Below are positions 10,401 to 22,790 of a DNA stretch of 64,000 bases, piece after piece (the first letter of the stretch is position 1; every line of letters begins with the position of its first letter). The position numbers and the translations under genes are program-made. Origin of the DNA: Solanum dulcamara (taxonomy: Eukaryota > Streptophyta > Magnoliopsida > Solanales > Solanaceae); assembly GCF_947179165.1 (NCBI RefSeq), contig NC_077245.1:38495286-38559285 (forward strand), read 5' to 3'. A model generated the notes under the pieces. That model searched no databases and was not told the DNA's origin. It was given only the letters and a program-made list of their open reading frames with translations.

Positions 10401-11519
10401 TGTTATGCCCCTCATTTTTGGTATATGGGAACATCTATCTAGCTTATCTAGAGCTACCGTGTGATCCATATTATCTATAATGTTATCAAATAACTCTAAG
10501 GAAGAGAGGATGTGATGTCCTATAGTAGGAAAGATTGGAAATAGGGTTATGAGAATCCGAAATGAGTTGGAGACCAAGTAATGAGTCATAGGACTCGACT
10601 TACTAGCGTAGGCTACCAACATGGATGTCTTACATACCTAAGCTATTTGAGTACACGTCGAGCTTACATAGCAAGGATTACATAGGCTCTTAAAGTAAGA
10701 CGAGATTACGAACCCACGAGGAGGAGAAGAGAGTGACATGTGGCAGCAAGAGGAGCTTCCATATGGCAGCAAGGGAAGTTGACATATGGCAGCAGGTGAT
10801 GCACCTGCTTGGGGTGGACCCCATATGCCAAGTGGCAGTATGTGTTTGGTTGCATGAGATGATGTGGCTGCCTAAGGGCTTGACACGGGTCACCCTTAGG
10901 GGATGACACGTGTCACTCTCTAAAAGTGGATATATATACTTAGTCTTATAACTAAGTCTTCATTTCAGCCTTACACTTAAAGAAAAAGAAAGGAAACCCT
11001 AAGGGAGCTAGAGAGAGTAGCGATGGCCCAAGGAGAAAAAGAAATAAGCCTCCAATTCCATTCCATAAATTAATTATTTAAGGTATCCTACGGTTAAATA
11101 ACTGTGTTTAACAATGTAAAATTACTATGTGGGTGTTACACCCTATACTCTGGAGCTCGGAATGTCTCTTAAGCTTCTTAGAAGTTACTATGTGAGCCGA
11201 ATAATCCACAATGCTATTAAACATCTCCAAAGAAGGGAGAATGTGACACCCAATAGTAGGGAAGGTTGGAAATAGGGTTATGAGGCATCGAAAGAAGTTG
11301 GAGGCCAAGTAAGGAGTCGTAGGACTTGACTTACCTACATAATATACTAACTTATAAGTCCTACACACTTAAGCTACTTGAGTACACATCGAGCTTAAGT
11401 AGCAAGGAATGCATAGGCTCTTGAAGTAAGACGAGATTACGAGCTCACAAAAGAGAAATAAGGAAACGATGCGCCTACTCGAAGAAAGTAGGTGATGCAC
11501 CTACTTAGACAAGCAGGTG

Positions 11520-14500
11520 TGTCACGACCCAACCCCGTAGGCCGCAACTGGGGTCCGACCTGGACCCCCCGTACATATATCTATTAGCTGAGGTCACATT
11601 GAATCATAAATAAGACAATATCATGTAACAGAGCCCCACTGGGCGATAACATTTTCATAAACCTGTAGCCCTTTTCATTTGTACCACAACCCGATAGGGC
11701 ACGCAAGCCGACAAGGCTGCCATAACATAATAACATATATCATATATCATGTAGACTCAGCTTAATCAAACTGACATACACAACCCACATATACATGTCT
11801 GCAGACCTCTAAACATATAAATGACAACATATGGCGGGACAGGGCCCCCGCCGTACCCCTGAATGGATAAAACAATTTCTATACATCCGTGGACAGTATC
11901 AAAAACTAGGCCCCGATACAAGGGAGCCTCTCCCAGCTGAGCTGCATGGAATCCTAAACTGACGGACTCCCAAAATCTGTATCTGTACCTGCGGGCATGA
12001 ACGCAGCCCCCCGAGAAAGGGGGTCAGTACGATATGTGTACTGAGTATGTAAAACATAATATAATACAACTGGAAACATATCTGAGATAGAGAATCAGGG
12101 GATAAGATATCAATTCGGAAACATGTACCTGTACTTTATGAATTACAAAAACATGCATGTTCGAGTCATATCATATAGCCGGCCCTTTCGGGGGTCCGGT
12201 GAATCATCTCTGTAAAACCATCATGGCCCCAGTGCCATCACCACCTTATTACAACACATCATCATATATTTATACACGTATCCTGGCCCTCTATTGAGGG
12301 ACTCAGTGAATAATGCAGTGAACTGTGCACGAGAACATATCCTGGCCCGGGACTCAGGGAAAGAAGTGTTATAATATACACGAGTAGAGTAGTGAGTAAC
12401 TATATGCAATTTAAATCATTATCAGAGACTCGACAAAATAAGAAAGTTAAGCTTTTGTTTGAGGACCCGAGTAACGGTGTAGTAATCTCGAGTGTCCTAT
12501 AAATGCCATTATGGGCTGTCTCAATTATAATCTCAGGGCTCCTAGACATGTACTAAAGTAAATCCAAATCGCTTATGGAACCAGAAACATTTGTTAACAT
12601 ATAGTCTGTAAGACTTGGAGCCTGTACATTTGTTACCTTTTTAACATATAAAAGTTTCCAGGGAAATAGTTTGATTATTATAAAAGTTCGATATTCAGAC
12701 GTAAATAAGAGATGCTAAGAATGGAGTTACCCCGGAACTCATATCATGTTTAACCTACAACCAAGACATGCCAGAAGCAGAAAGAGAATAAACTATATAT
12801 GGTCTGTACTTTCCTTTATGGGATCTGCATACACATATTTCATACCCGGCCCATCATGGGGCTCGGTGAATCATTATGGCATCATAATCTCACTTTCGTA
12901 CCAAATACGTATCAAAGGAAATGAGAGATAGCTTTCCACATACTAGTGTTTAACACATAGAAGCCTTACTAGGCAATACTCAATTCTTGCAGAAATTCCA
13001 ATACTAAGCAGTGGATATGGGTTATGAGGCATACTTGGAGTTTTGGGAATGGAATTATCCCCACATTCCACACACACTTTATTTAAGGCTAAAACTTGCC
13101 AAAAGGAAAGAAAGATAGTTGTATGAACTTATACCAAAACATGCCAAGAGAAAGCTTTACATACCTCTTGGGAGTTACCCTTTATCCTGCTCGCCTCATC
13201 GTCTTCTGAACCTATTCAATATAAATTAATATGAATATCAACTACTCTTAACTTTTCAGCATCTGAGGTTACGCCTTAATGTTAATGGAATCTATTTCCT
13301 TAGTCGTTTCCTCGGCTAGTCCTTTAGTTTGTTAAGGCGTTAACGAAAATTGGGCAGCACCTCCCCTATAATGTGCCCTATCCGAATTTCCAATTAGGTC
13401 CCTAAGACCTACAGCCAACCAAAAACAACAACCTGCAGCAATTCATACCAACAATATACAACATAAATCCCAAACGACTTATTCAAAAATACGATATCTA
13501 AATAGGGCGTCTAGCCTTTATTTTTGTGACGCCTTTAATTATACGTAACGAGGGATCATGGGGTCTCAACCAGCAACAACCTAACCCACATTAGATCATA
13601 TTTAGACCCTGAAACAACCAGCCAATACCCCTGCAGCAGTACTTCACAAAGCAATACTTTATTTCGACAATAATTCAACTATAACGACTACAAATTAGTT
13701 TATTCCGAACGCCAAGTATTTCTAAGCCATTTTCATATTTCCAGCCACCAATAGGGCGTGTAACATGCTCCATAAGAACTAATAAAGCTCAAATTTAAAG
13801 AAGAAACCTTACCTTACGTTAAACTTGTCAAACTCGCCAAAACTATCCAAAATGTGAAATCTGGACAGCTTACTGTTTTACCTTGTCGCTTCATTTCGAA
13901 GGGGTAATGGAGGGAAACAGGATTTACGTCCTTCATGAAAGTTATATACATGTGTCTTAGGGTCGCAAAAATTTTTGAATCATCCCTACATCAATTTTGT
14001 ACAAAAATATATGACCAAAATACTTACAGCTGTCCGTGTAGAATTTCCAAAACCAAATCTGAGCAGTACCTCCTCTACGCTTCATCACCATTTTTCGAAC
14101 TGATAAATGTAAAATTGGATTTTGGAGTCTGAATGAAAGTTATATACCCACGAAATACCTTTCCTAAACATATTAAATCACTCGAAACGAATCTGTACAC
14201 AAGAAGTTATACCAATATTACTAACCACTGTCCCTTCCAAAAATGGGTTTGTTAACTAGCGTTTTCTCTTATTTTCTCTTCCAAATTCCAATTGCAAAGA
14301 TGGAGTTTTACTTCCATGAAGGTCTTAAAATACATATATACGTATCCACGTACTTAAGGTACACCGTATATAATTAATTCACGGAAGAAAATTGGAAAAC
14401 TCACCTTTAATTCTTCAAAAAATGTTGCTGCCTCTCTATTTCCCTCTTTCACGTTTTGTTCTCCAAGGCTGCTGCTATTTTTTGGATAATGAACAACTAA

Positions 14501-15071
14501 GGAGTCATATACACATATATATATATATATAGGGTGACACGTGTCATCCCCTAAGGGTGACACGTGTCAAGCCCTTATTGGGCCACCTCAACACACGACC
14601 AATGGGGTGCTGCCACGTGGCAGTGGGGTCCACCTCCCCCAAGCAGGTGGGTCACCTACTTGACCCCAAGCAGGTGGGTCACCTGCCTGCTTGAGGTGCT
14701 GCCACGTGTCGCTTCTTCATTGGCTACCACGTGTCGTCTTTTTTTTTCCCTTCCTCGCGGGCTCGTAACCTCGTCTTATTTTATGTACCTATGTAATCCG
14801 TGCTACGTAAGTTTGATATATGCTTAAGTAGCTCAAGTGCATATGACTTTTAACTTAGTAGCTTACATAGGTAAATCGAGTCCTACGACTTATTACTTGG
14901 CCTCCAATTCCTTCCGGACTCTTATGATTTCATCTCCAACCTTCTCTAGTATGGGGTATCACATTCTCCCTTCCTTAGAGCCGTTTGATAGTGTCGTAAC
15001 TTAAGTGGCTCACATGCTAGCTTCTAAGTAACTTAAGGGACATTCCGAGTTCAAAGATGTGGGGTGTAACA
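11520..15071 (-). repeat. 3' LTR (3552 bp) of the young minus-strand element
   Basis: On the plus strand it reads TGTCACGACCCAACCCC...GGGGTGTAACA. Next to it at 15072 lie the polypurine tract complement and internal sequence. The conserved hairpin cassette (near 12005-12056, minus), the exon-like block (13167-13213, minus) and the promoter block (14505-14710, minus) are all intact. Confidence 0.95.
14505..14710 (-). promoter_or_regulatory. LTR promoter region of the young element
   Basis: On the minus strand from upstream to downstream: inverted repeats AAGCAGGTG...CACCTGCTT (14641-14695), TGCCACGTGGCA (14611-14622), GACACGTGTC twice (14559-14568 and 14536-14545), then an (AT)n TATA stretch (14511-14531). 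An identical copy lies in the 5' LTR about 7.2 kb further right, where it would drive transcription of the element. Confidence 0.6.
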
Positions 15072-15072
15072 T

Positions 15073-15086
15073 CCTTCCCCCCTTTA
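15073..15086 (-). other. Polypurine tract of the young element
   Basis: On the plus strand TCCTTCCCCCCTTT, i.e. AAAGGGGGGAAGGA on the element strand, next to the 3' LTR start. Intact. Confidence 0.9.
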
Positions 15087-15129
15087 GAACATTCGTCCCC
15101 GAATGTTAAACAAAACTTCCCTTAGATCT

Positions 15130-16060
15130 TATACAGACCATCGGGGGATTCGTTTCTATTTCCTTACACATATTTCCATCGAAGTACTTAGTATACGAGT
15201 TTCAGGAGTTGGGGTTACCTATTTACCTGGTATTTTATGTCCTCTTTTTAATTTCTTAGGTCATCCCCTTTTCTAGTTTTGATTTTGCCACAATACCTTG
15301 ACGAAAGGCACGTCTTCAGTTCGCAACCTTCTAATTTGCCAATCGAAGATGGCAATAAGTTTCTCCTCATAGGATAACTCTCCCATCTCATGGACTTCAT
15401 TTATGGAATATACCCTGGGTGACTCGTCAGTATCTAATGGACTAGGCGTATAGTTTCCAACTAAGGTGGTAAGCTTAACTTACCAGCCACGTTGCCCACC
15501 TTATGAGTAACTTGATATCGTCTAATATATTCTGGGTCAAGTTCCTTTTCTAGGTGACCCTATGATGAACATCCAATCATCAACTTGAACTCTGTATGTC
15601 GACGTCAATTATCTGTATGTTATTCCTGCCGACTCTGGGTTTTTAGTCAATAGCTTGCTTAATCATGTCGAGGCCATTGGAATACTAGAGTAGTAATTAT
15701 TATTGTAGGCAACTTGATAAGTGATGGATAATCATTCCGGCTACCTTCGAAGTTAATCTCCCGGTTCGTGACATATCTTCTAGCGTCTAATAGTGCGCTC
15801 AGTCTGTTTAGTAGCTCGAGGGAGAAATGCGGTACTAAGACCTGTCTGTTCTCCTGACCTCTTCTTGGACTGATCTCAAGGCGTTAATTATAATTGAAGT
15901 CCCTTTATCTGGATATTAGAGGAGGAAACCTCACGGAACCTTACCATTCTCCATGTTCTATAACTCCCTCTAATTTCAGCAGCATAGGTGCTCTTGATTG
16001 GAAGCAAATGGGCTGATTCCTTAGCCTAATCACAACAACTCATATAGCACCCTACTCTTA
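15130..16060 (-). pseudogene. Heavily decayed integrase/chromodomain remnant in the young element
   Basis: On the minus strand the text matches the integrase ends at 690-995 and 45680-46088. The clearest match is 15280-15400, which corresponds to the chromodomain start (QIRRL-RT-DV--VKVLWQN in mixed frames). Further up are remnants of the GPY/F segment and of AEQTERT-like sequence. Every frame is broken within a few dozen codons. Both LTRs of this element are nearly identical, so this decay was present before the last transposition. Confidence 0.65.
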
Positions 16061-18690
16061 CCAAGTATAAAATGGGTGCATAATGACGTGGATAATTTGG
16101 GAACCGTTAGCCTCGTATAGTCTTTCTCGACTCTTTTCAGAACTTTAATTGGCCTATATTGTTATTCTGTGGTTTTCCACTCGTTAACTGGTTCTATGTT
16201 GAAGAACTGTGGCATTCAAGTGTGTTGTCAGTTAGCAATTAGCTAATCCTCCTTGTGTTGCTTAAGTTCTTGTTAGAATTTCCTTAACGTATCTTATAAT
16301 ACTCTGGGTACATCATCTCATATCGTTTCTCCGTTGCTAGTTCAGATTCTTCCATCTCGCGTGATCATACCAGCACTAACGCATTAAGTTCCATCAGAAT
16401 TTTGAAGTTAAGCATGCTAGGGCGAGAGTAATATTGGGATGGGTGACCTTCCTGGGAAGTCTTCGTGTATCATTTCACTGTAATCCTTTCTACGATGTGC
16501 GGACACTCAATTTAGCCCAAGATTTACCTCAGTGTTGTCTCGCGAGTCTTTATGTTTTGCCCTGTCCTTCCTTTGTTATCTTGCGACCAGTATCGGCGTA
16601 GACCTTTAGTTCCTCTATGACCATGTCCCTTTTTTGTCAGTTTGGTTTAACTTCCCCTATTGTATTCCCCCCCTTTCTGTACGCACCCATTCATTAGGGT
16701 GGGCTACTGAGTAGCGCTAAAGTTCTTTCATATAGTGACCTTTGGAGCCATTTTGAGTTTTGGCTATTATTAGCTGGCATAGCTTTAAAGGAATTTGACA
16801 TATAAGCTCCCCTATCCTTTATTCACTTTGTGTTCTTCTCATTTTCTACCACAGGAGGCTTTCTATTCCTTTGTCCTTGGTTATACATTTATCGCAACAT
16901 CATTTGCGACCAACTCTATAGCCAACATTTTGGCTTTTTGGTCTAGCATGTTGTCATTATCCTTCGTAGTGTCTCTTGAATTATTTGATATCCTTTCATG
17001 GTTACACTATTTTGTTTTTATACGTAGCCGCCTTCTAGGGTTATGTTGTTCAGGGTCTCGTCACAACTTCTTATCGCTGCCTTATGTAGCATTATGGCTT
17101 CCATCCAACTATTGGTAGCCTCCGAACCTTCTTAACTTGGTTCGGCAAGATACCTTATTGAAGTTAAGACGTTCGTCTCAGATATATTCCCATATCGATT
17201 GCCTTCACCTTACTTTTGCCATTTTCTCATTAACTTCCCCCCTTTAAAGGGTACTCGCACTTTCATTTGTTTGTACTTGTAGTCGTTCAATTTCAATTAG
17301 GCAGTACTAGTATTCCGACGATAACTATTCCAAGTTTTCTTGAAGCAGTGGCTTTGTACCAACCTATGTCCTTTGTTTCTTGGGATGAATAGACGTTGCA
17401 TCATTTGTTCCTTAAGTTTTCCATCCTCGTCCCTTAAGGGTTCCACTATTTTTGGGGCGACGTTGTGTACACGCGTCATTTTTTTGTATCGTAAGCCCCA
17501 TGCTCTTACTGCGTTCTCAACGCAGGCCTTTAACTTAGTCAACGCATACTATGTGCGTCTGACTAGTGGTTCCACTTTGTCCCTGCATACTCGTATGACA
17601 CTGTTCAATTCATACTTACATATCCCCTTTTTATTTCGTATTCGTATTCAGTTCCTGACATCTCTCTAAGGTGCTTCTATTCGAAGCTCTTTCCCCAATT
17701 AGTCGGTGTAAAACTATAAACTGTTATCGTAAACCCTTTTCCAATCATTGTTGGAAGAGACTCGAATCCCTTAATCATCATAGTACTTCCATTTTTATAC
17801 TCGACCTACCTGGTTTCCTTTTGAGTTTATCTCGAGTTAGGAACAATTTATCTAATTTACAATTAGAAGTTGAGGGCTTGGTACTTCCAGAATGAGTGAA
17901 GCTCAATTATTGGGCATCTTACCTTTCTACCGGATCTCCTCTTTTTTTTTTCTACAACATAATTACGGTTGGAGATACTACGGTCTGAACTGTACTGCTC
18001 AGATAGCCTTTTATTTCTTCGAAATGATTTCCTCGAATAAGAAGAGTATCCCTTATTGACGACATGAAGAGTACCTCTTATAACTTTAACTGAATATAAT
18101 AGGGGTACTTAATATCAATCTCCAGGACATCTTAAAAATCTACGTTTCATTCCCTGTTCTTGTCCTGGGAAAATTTCGACAGAGTTTCCTCTATATTTCT
18201 TACTTATCCCAAACCTGCACGCAGAAAATACCAACAATGCCTCACAAGGCCAACACATATATATATTCATGTCACAGCCGCACAGGGCTTTCAACGTCAA
18301 CAATAATATAAAAATACTGGACTTACCTCATATGTCCAACTTCAAACTGCATCTATTGCACTTCCTGACTGCATTCCCTTCAGGTTTCAGCTTTACATTT
18401 CAAATAATACTTCACTACCTTACCAAACGGATATCTTCCGTGCCTTCACTTTACTTACCTGCGTGCTTCGTGATGTCCCATGTCGTCAATTACCTCCTTT
18501 GTTGGTGTCCTCCCTCTGTTAAGATCCAAAGTTAGTATAAGGAATTTTACTATGACTCGGATCTATAACACGATCTCAGATGTAGAAGAAAGGTAATATC
18601 CTAAATGTCCTATAGCTTCCTGTTTATAGATGTGGCGCGCAACACATCGATAACCAAGACTCTATTAGACACGGTCTGCAGACACTCCGA
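16061..18690 (-). mobile_element. Non-coding internal region of the young element
   Basis: About 2.6 kb with no recognisable gag, protease, RT or RNase H. It carries the 5S rRNA-derived segment at 16359-16473 (opposite strand). It aligns in patches with 38500-45170 of the 34870 element and with 3977-5500. Short open frames at 17297-17542 (minus) and 17340-17669 (plus) overlap each other on opposite strands; both have homologues at 39199-39558, which shows shared DNA rather than a shared protein. Confidence 0.7.
16359..16473 (+). pseudogene. 5S rRNA-derived segment inside LTR retrotransposon
   Basis: About 115 bases resemble plant 5S rRNA end to end: GATCATACCAGCACTAA near the 5' end, CATCAGAA, GAAGTTAAGC-TGCT-GGGCGAGAG (box A region), GGATGGGTGACC (box C region), CTGGGAAGTC and CGTGT near the 3' end. 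Most differences from the plant consensus are transitions, plus one extra T within ACCTTCCTGGG. It is antisense to the element. It is not a functional 5S gene array: single copy, no spacer, no T-run terminator directly after. A second copy lies at 44549-44655 in another element at the homologous place. Confidence 0.9.
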
Positions 18691-18699
18691 GGACGAACT

Positions 18700-18711
18700 G
18701 CTCTGATACCA
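18700..18711 (-). other. Primer binding site (initiator tRNA-Met)
   Basis: The plus strand shows GCTCTGATACCA, i.e. TGGTATCAGAGC on the element strand, four bases (GAAG) inside the 5' LTR end. It is complementary to the 3' end of initiator tRNA-Met, the usual primer of plant gypsy elements. Confidence 0.95.
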
Positions 18712-18715
18712 CTTC

Positions 18716-21700
18716 TGTCACGACCCAACCCCGTAGGCTGCAACTGGGGTCCGACCTGGACCCCCCGTACATATATCTATTAGCTGAGGTCACATTGAAT
18801 CATAAATAAGACAATATCATGTAACAGAGCCCCACTGGGCGATAACATTTTCATAAACCTGTAGCCCTTTTCATTTGTACCACAACCCGATAGGGCACGC
18901 AAGCCGACAAGGCTGCCATAACATAATAACATATATCATATATCATGTAGACTCAGCTTAATCAAACTGACATACACAACCCACATATACATGTCTGCAG
19001 ACCTCTAAACATATAAATGACAACATATGGCGGGACAGGGCCCCCGCCGTACCCCTGAATGGATAAAACAATTTCTATACATCCGTGGACAGTATCAAAA
19101 ACTAGGCCCCGATACAAGGGAGCCTCTCCCAGCTGAGCTGCATGGAATCCTAAACTGACGGACTCCCAAAATCTGTATCTGTACCTGCGGGCATGAACGC
19201 AGCCCCCCGAGAAAGGGGGTCAGTACGATATGTGTACTGAGTATGTAAAACATAATATAATACAACTGGAAACATATCTGAGATAGAGAATCAGGGGATA
19301 AGATATCAATTCGGAAACATGTACCTGTACTTTATGAATTACAAAAACATGCATGTTCGAGTCATATCATATAGCCGGCCCTTTCGGGGGTCCGGTGAAT
19401 CATCTCTGTAAAACCATCATGGCCCCAGTGCCATCACCACCTTATTACAACACATCATCATATATTTATACACGTATCCTGGCCCTCTATTGAGGGACTC
19501 AGTGAATAATGCAGTGAACTGTGCACGAGAACATATCCTGGCCCGGGACTCAGGGAAAGAAGTGTTACAATATACACGAGTAGAGTAGTGAGTAACTATA
19601 TGCAATTTAAATCATTATCAGAGACTCGACAAAATAAGAAAGTTAAGCTTTTGTTTGAGGACCCGAGTAACGGTGTAGTAATCTCGAGTGTCCTATAAAT
19701 GCCATTATGGGCTGTCTCAATTATAATCTCAGGGCTCCTAGACATGTACTAAAGTAAATCCAAATCGCTTATGGAACCAGAAACATTTGTTAACATATAG
19801 TCTGTAAGACTTGGAGCCTGTACATTTGTTACCTTTTTAACATATAAAAGTTTCCAGGGAAATAGTTTGATTATTATAAAAGTTCGATATTCAGACGTAA
19901 ATAAGAGATGCTAAGAATGGAGTTACCCCGGAACTCATATCATGTTTAACCTACAACCAAGACATGCCAGAAGCAGAAAGAGAATAAACTATATATGGTC
20001 TGTACTTTCCTTTATGGGATCTGCATACACATATTTCATACCCGGCCCATCATGGGGCTCGGTGAATCATTATGGCATCATAATCTCACTTTCGTACCAA
20101 ATACGTATCAAAGGAAATGAGAGATAGCTTTCCACATACTAGTGTTTAACACATAGAAGCCTTACTAGGCAATACTCAATTCTTGCAGAAATTCCAATAC
20201 TAAGCAGTGGATATGGGTTATGAGGCATACTTGGAGTTTTGGGAATGGAATTATCCCCACATTCCACACACACTTTATTTAAGGCTAAAACTTGCCAAAA
20301 GGAAAGAAAGATAGTTGTATGAACTTATACCAAAACATGCCAAGAGAAAGCTTTACATACCTCTTGGGAGTTACCCTTTATCCTGCTCGCCTCATCGTCT
20401 TCTGAACCTATTCAATATAAATTAATATGAATATCAACTACTCTTAACTTTTCAGCATCTGAGGTTACGCCTTAATGTTAATGGAATCTATTTCCTTAGT
20501 CGTTTCCTCGGCTAGTCCTTTAGTTTGTTAAGGCGTTAACGAAAATTGGGCAGCACCTCCCCTATAATGTGCCCTATCCGAATTTCCAATTAGGTCCCTA
20601 AGACCTACAGCCAACCAAAAACAACAACCTGCAGCAATTCATACCAACAATATACAACATAAATCCCAAACGACTTATTCAAAAATACGATATCTAAATA
20701 GGGCGTCTAGCTTTTATTTTTGTGACGCCTTTAATTATACGTAACGAGGGATCATGGGGTCTCAACCAGCAACAACCTAACCCACATTAGATCATATTTA
20801 GACCCTGCAACAACCAGCCAATACCCCTGCAGCAGTACTTCACAAAGCAATACTTTATTTCGACAATAATTCAACTATAACGACTACAAATTAGTTTATT
20901 CTGAACGCCAAGTATTTCTAAGCCATTTTCATATTTCCAGCCACCAATAGGGCGTGTAACATGCTCCATAAGAACTAATAAAGCTCAAATTTAAAGAAGA
21001 AACCTTACCTTACGTTAAACTTGTCAAACTCGCCAAAACTATCCAAAATGTGAAATCTGGACAGCTTACTGTTTTACCTTGTCGCTTCATTTCGAAGGGG
21101 TAATGGAGGGAAACAGGATTTACGTCCTTCATGAAAGTTATATACATGTGTCTTAGGGTCGCAAAAAATTTTGAATCATCCCTACATCAATTTTGTACAA
21201 AAATATATGACCAAAATACTTACAGCTGTCCGTGTAGAATTTCCAAAACCAAATCTGAGCAGTACCTCCTCTACGCTTCATCACCATTTTTCGAACTGAT
21301 AAATGTAAAACTGGATTTTGGAGTCTGAATGAAAGTTATATACCCACGAAATACCTTTCCTAAACATATTAAATCACTCGAAACGAATCTGTACACAAGA
21401 AGTTATACCAATATTACTAACCACTGTCCCTTCCAAAAATGGGTTTGTTAACTAGCGTTTTCTCTTATTTTCTCTTCCAAATTCCAATTGCAAAGATGGA
21501 GTTTTACTTCCATGAAGGTCTTAAAATACATATATACGTATCCACGTACTTAAGGTACACCGTATATAATTAATTCACGGAAGAAAATTGGAAAACTCAC
21601 CTTTAATTCTTCAAAAAATGTTGCTGCCTCTCTATTTCCCTCTTTCACGTTTTGTTCTCCAAGGCTGCTGCTATTTTTTGGATAATGAACAACTAAGGAG

Positions 21701-22267
21701 TCATATACACATATATATATATATATAGGGTGACACGTGTCATCCCCTAAGGGTGACACGTGTCAAGCCCTTATTGGGCCACCTCAACACACGACCAATG
21801 GGGTGCTGCCACGTGGCAGTGGGGTCCACCTCCCCCAAGCAGGTGGGTCACCTACTTGAACCCAAGCAGGTGGGTCACCTGCCTGCTTGAGGTGCTGCCA
21901 CGTGTCGCTTCTTCATTGGCTACCACGTGTCGTCTTTTTTTTTCCCTTCCTCGCGGGCTCGTAACCTCGTCTTATTTTATGTACCTATGTAATCCGTGCT
22001 ACGTAAGTTTGATATATGCTTAAGTAGCTCAAGTGCATATGACTTTTAACTTAGTAGCTTACATAGGTAAATCGAGTCCTACGACTTATTACTTGGCCTC
22101 CAATTCCTTCCGGACTCTTATGATTTCATCTCCAACCTTCTCTAGTATGGGGTATCACATTCTCCCTTCCTTAGAGCCGTTTGATAGTGTCGTAACTTAA
22201 GTGGCTCACATGCTAGCTTCTAAGTAACTTAAGGGACATTCCGAGTTCAAAGATGTGGGGTGTAACA
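18716..22267 (-). repeat. 5' LTR (3552 bp) of the young minus-strand element
   Basis: Near-identical partner of 11520-15071. Differences I could see include C/T at 11542 versus 18738, T/C near 12367 versus 19563, and A/C in ACTTGACCCC versus ACTTGAACCC near 14660 versus 21860. It ends with GGGGTGTAACA before the right-hand AGGTG. Confidence 0.95.
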
Positions 22268-22559
22268 AGGTGATGCACCTAGTATGGGTCAAGTAGGTGA
22301 CACCGCAGCTTGGGGTGGACCCCACTGCCATATGGCAGCATGTGATAGGCAGAATAAGTTGAGGTTGACACCCTAGGAGGCTGTCACGTGTCACCCTAGG
22401 GGGCTTCCACATGGCTCCTTCTAAAGAGGTGTATATATATGTATTATGTGACTCTTAACTTGTTCATTATCCAAAAATCAGCCAAGAACATAGAGAGAAA
22501 AACGTGAAGAAGGAAAAGAACAAGGCAACCATGGTCTTGAGAAATTAAAGGTAAGTTCT

Positions 22560-22790
22560 TCAATCTTTCTCCATGAATTAATTATCTAGGGTATTCCTCA
22601 ACCACATGGGGGTGTATATATGTACTTTATGATGTCTACGGAACCATATCTTCAGCTTTACACTTGGAACTAATAAGAAAAAGCTGAAGGAAAACGTTGG
22701 AGGCAAGGAAAGGAGGGCTACGGGTTTGGTCTCCAAAAGGTGAGCCCACAACTTTCGTTCCATGAATTAATTATTTAAGGAATCCCACGG
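22560..22790 (+). repeat. Tandemly duplicated LTR leader with splice-donor-like sites
   Basis: CATGAATTAATTAT occurs at 22572 and 22761, each preceded within about 20 bases by a donor-like AGGTAAGT or AGGTGAGC. The 189-base period is the same in the LTRs of the 34870 element (35567/35756). LTRs at 1129, 6164, 11520 and 49801 have a single copy. Confidence 0.6.

Larger units (their letters stand above)
11520..22267 (-). mobile_element. Complete young non-autonomous LTR retrotransposon (10,748 bp), TSD AGGTG
   Basis: Read on the minus strand: 5' LTR 22267-18716, primer site 18711-18700, internal region of 3644 bp, polypurine tract, 3' LTR 15071-11520. AGGTG is duplicated at 11515-11519 and 22268-22272. 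Both LTRs are exactly 3552 bp, and I could spot only about eight single-base differences and no indels, which indicates recent insertion. The internal region has no intact gag or pol, only decayed integrase and a 5S rRNA-derived segment. Size and content fit a LARD-like parasite mobilised by proteins of a related autonomous element. It sits in the U3 palindrome region of the 11134 solo LTR. Confidence 0.95.

Noticed and set aside
12221..12409. Identical 62-residue frames at 12221, 19417 and a similar one at 3017 as a conserved small protein
   Set aside because: They lie in the same stretch of related LTRs, which explains the similarity; the sequence covers the hairpin-array region and shows no coding signature.
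16359..16473. Functional 5S rRNA gene
   Set aside because: Single copy inside a retrotransposon, many substitutions, an extra base in the box C region, no tandem unit, no clear upstream element and no T-run terminator directly downstream.
16359..16473. Cassandra-type TRIM element
   Set aside because: Cassandra has 5S sequence within short LTRs. Here LTRs are about 3.5 kb and the 5S segment lies in the internal region, antisense.
18700..18711. tRNA gene fragment
   Set aside because: Only the 12 bases complementary to the initiator tRNA 3' end are present, at the expected primer-site position next to the LTR.
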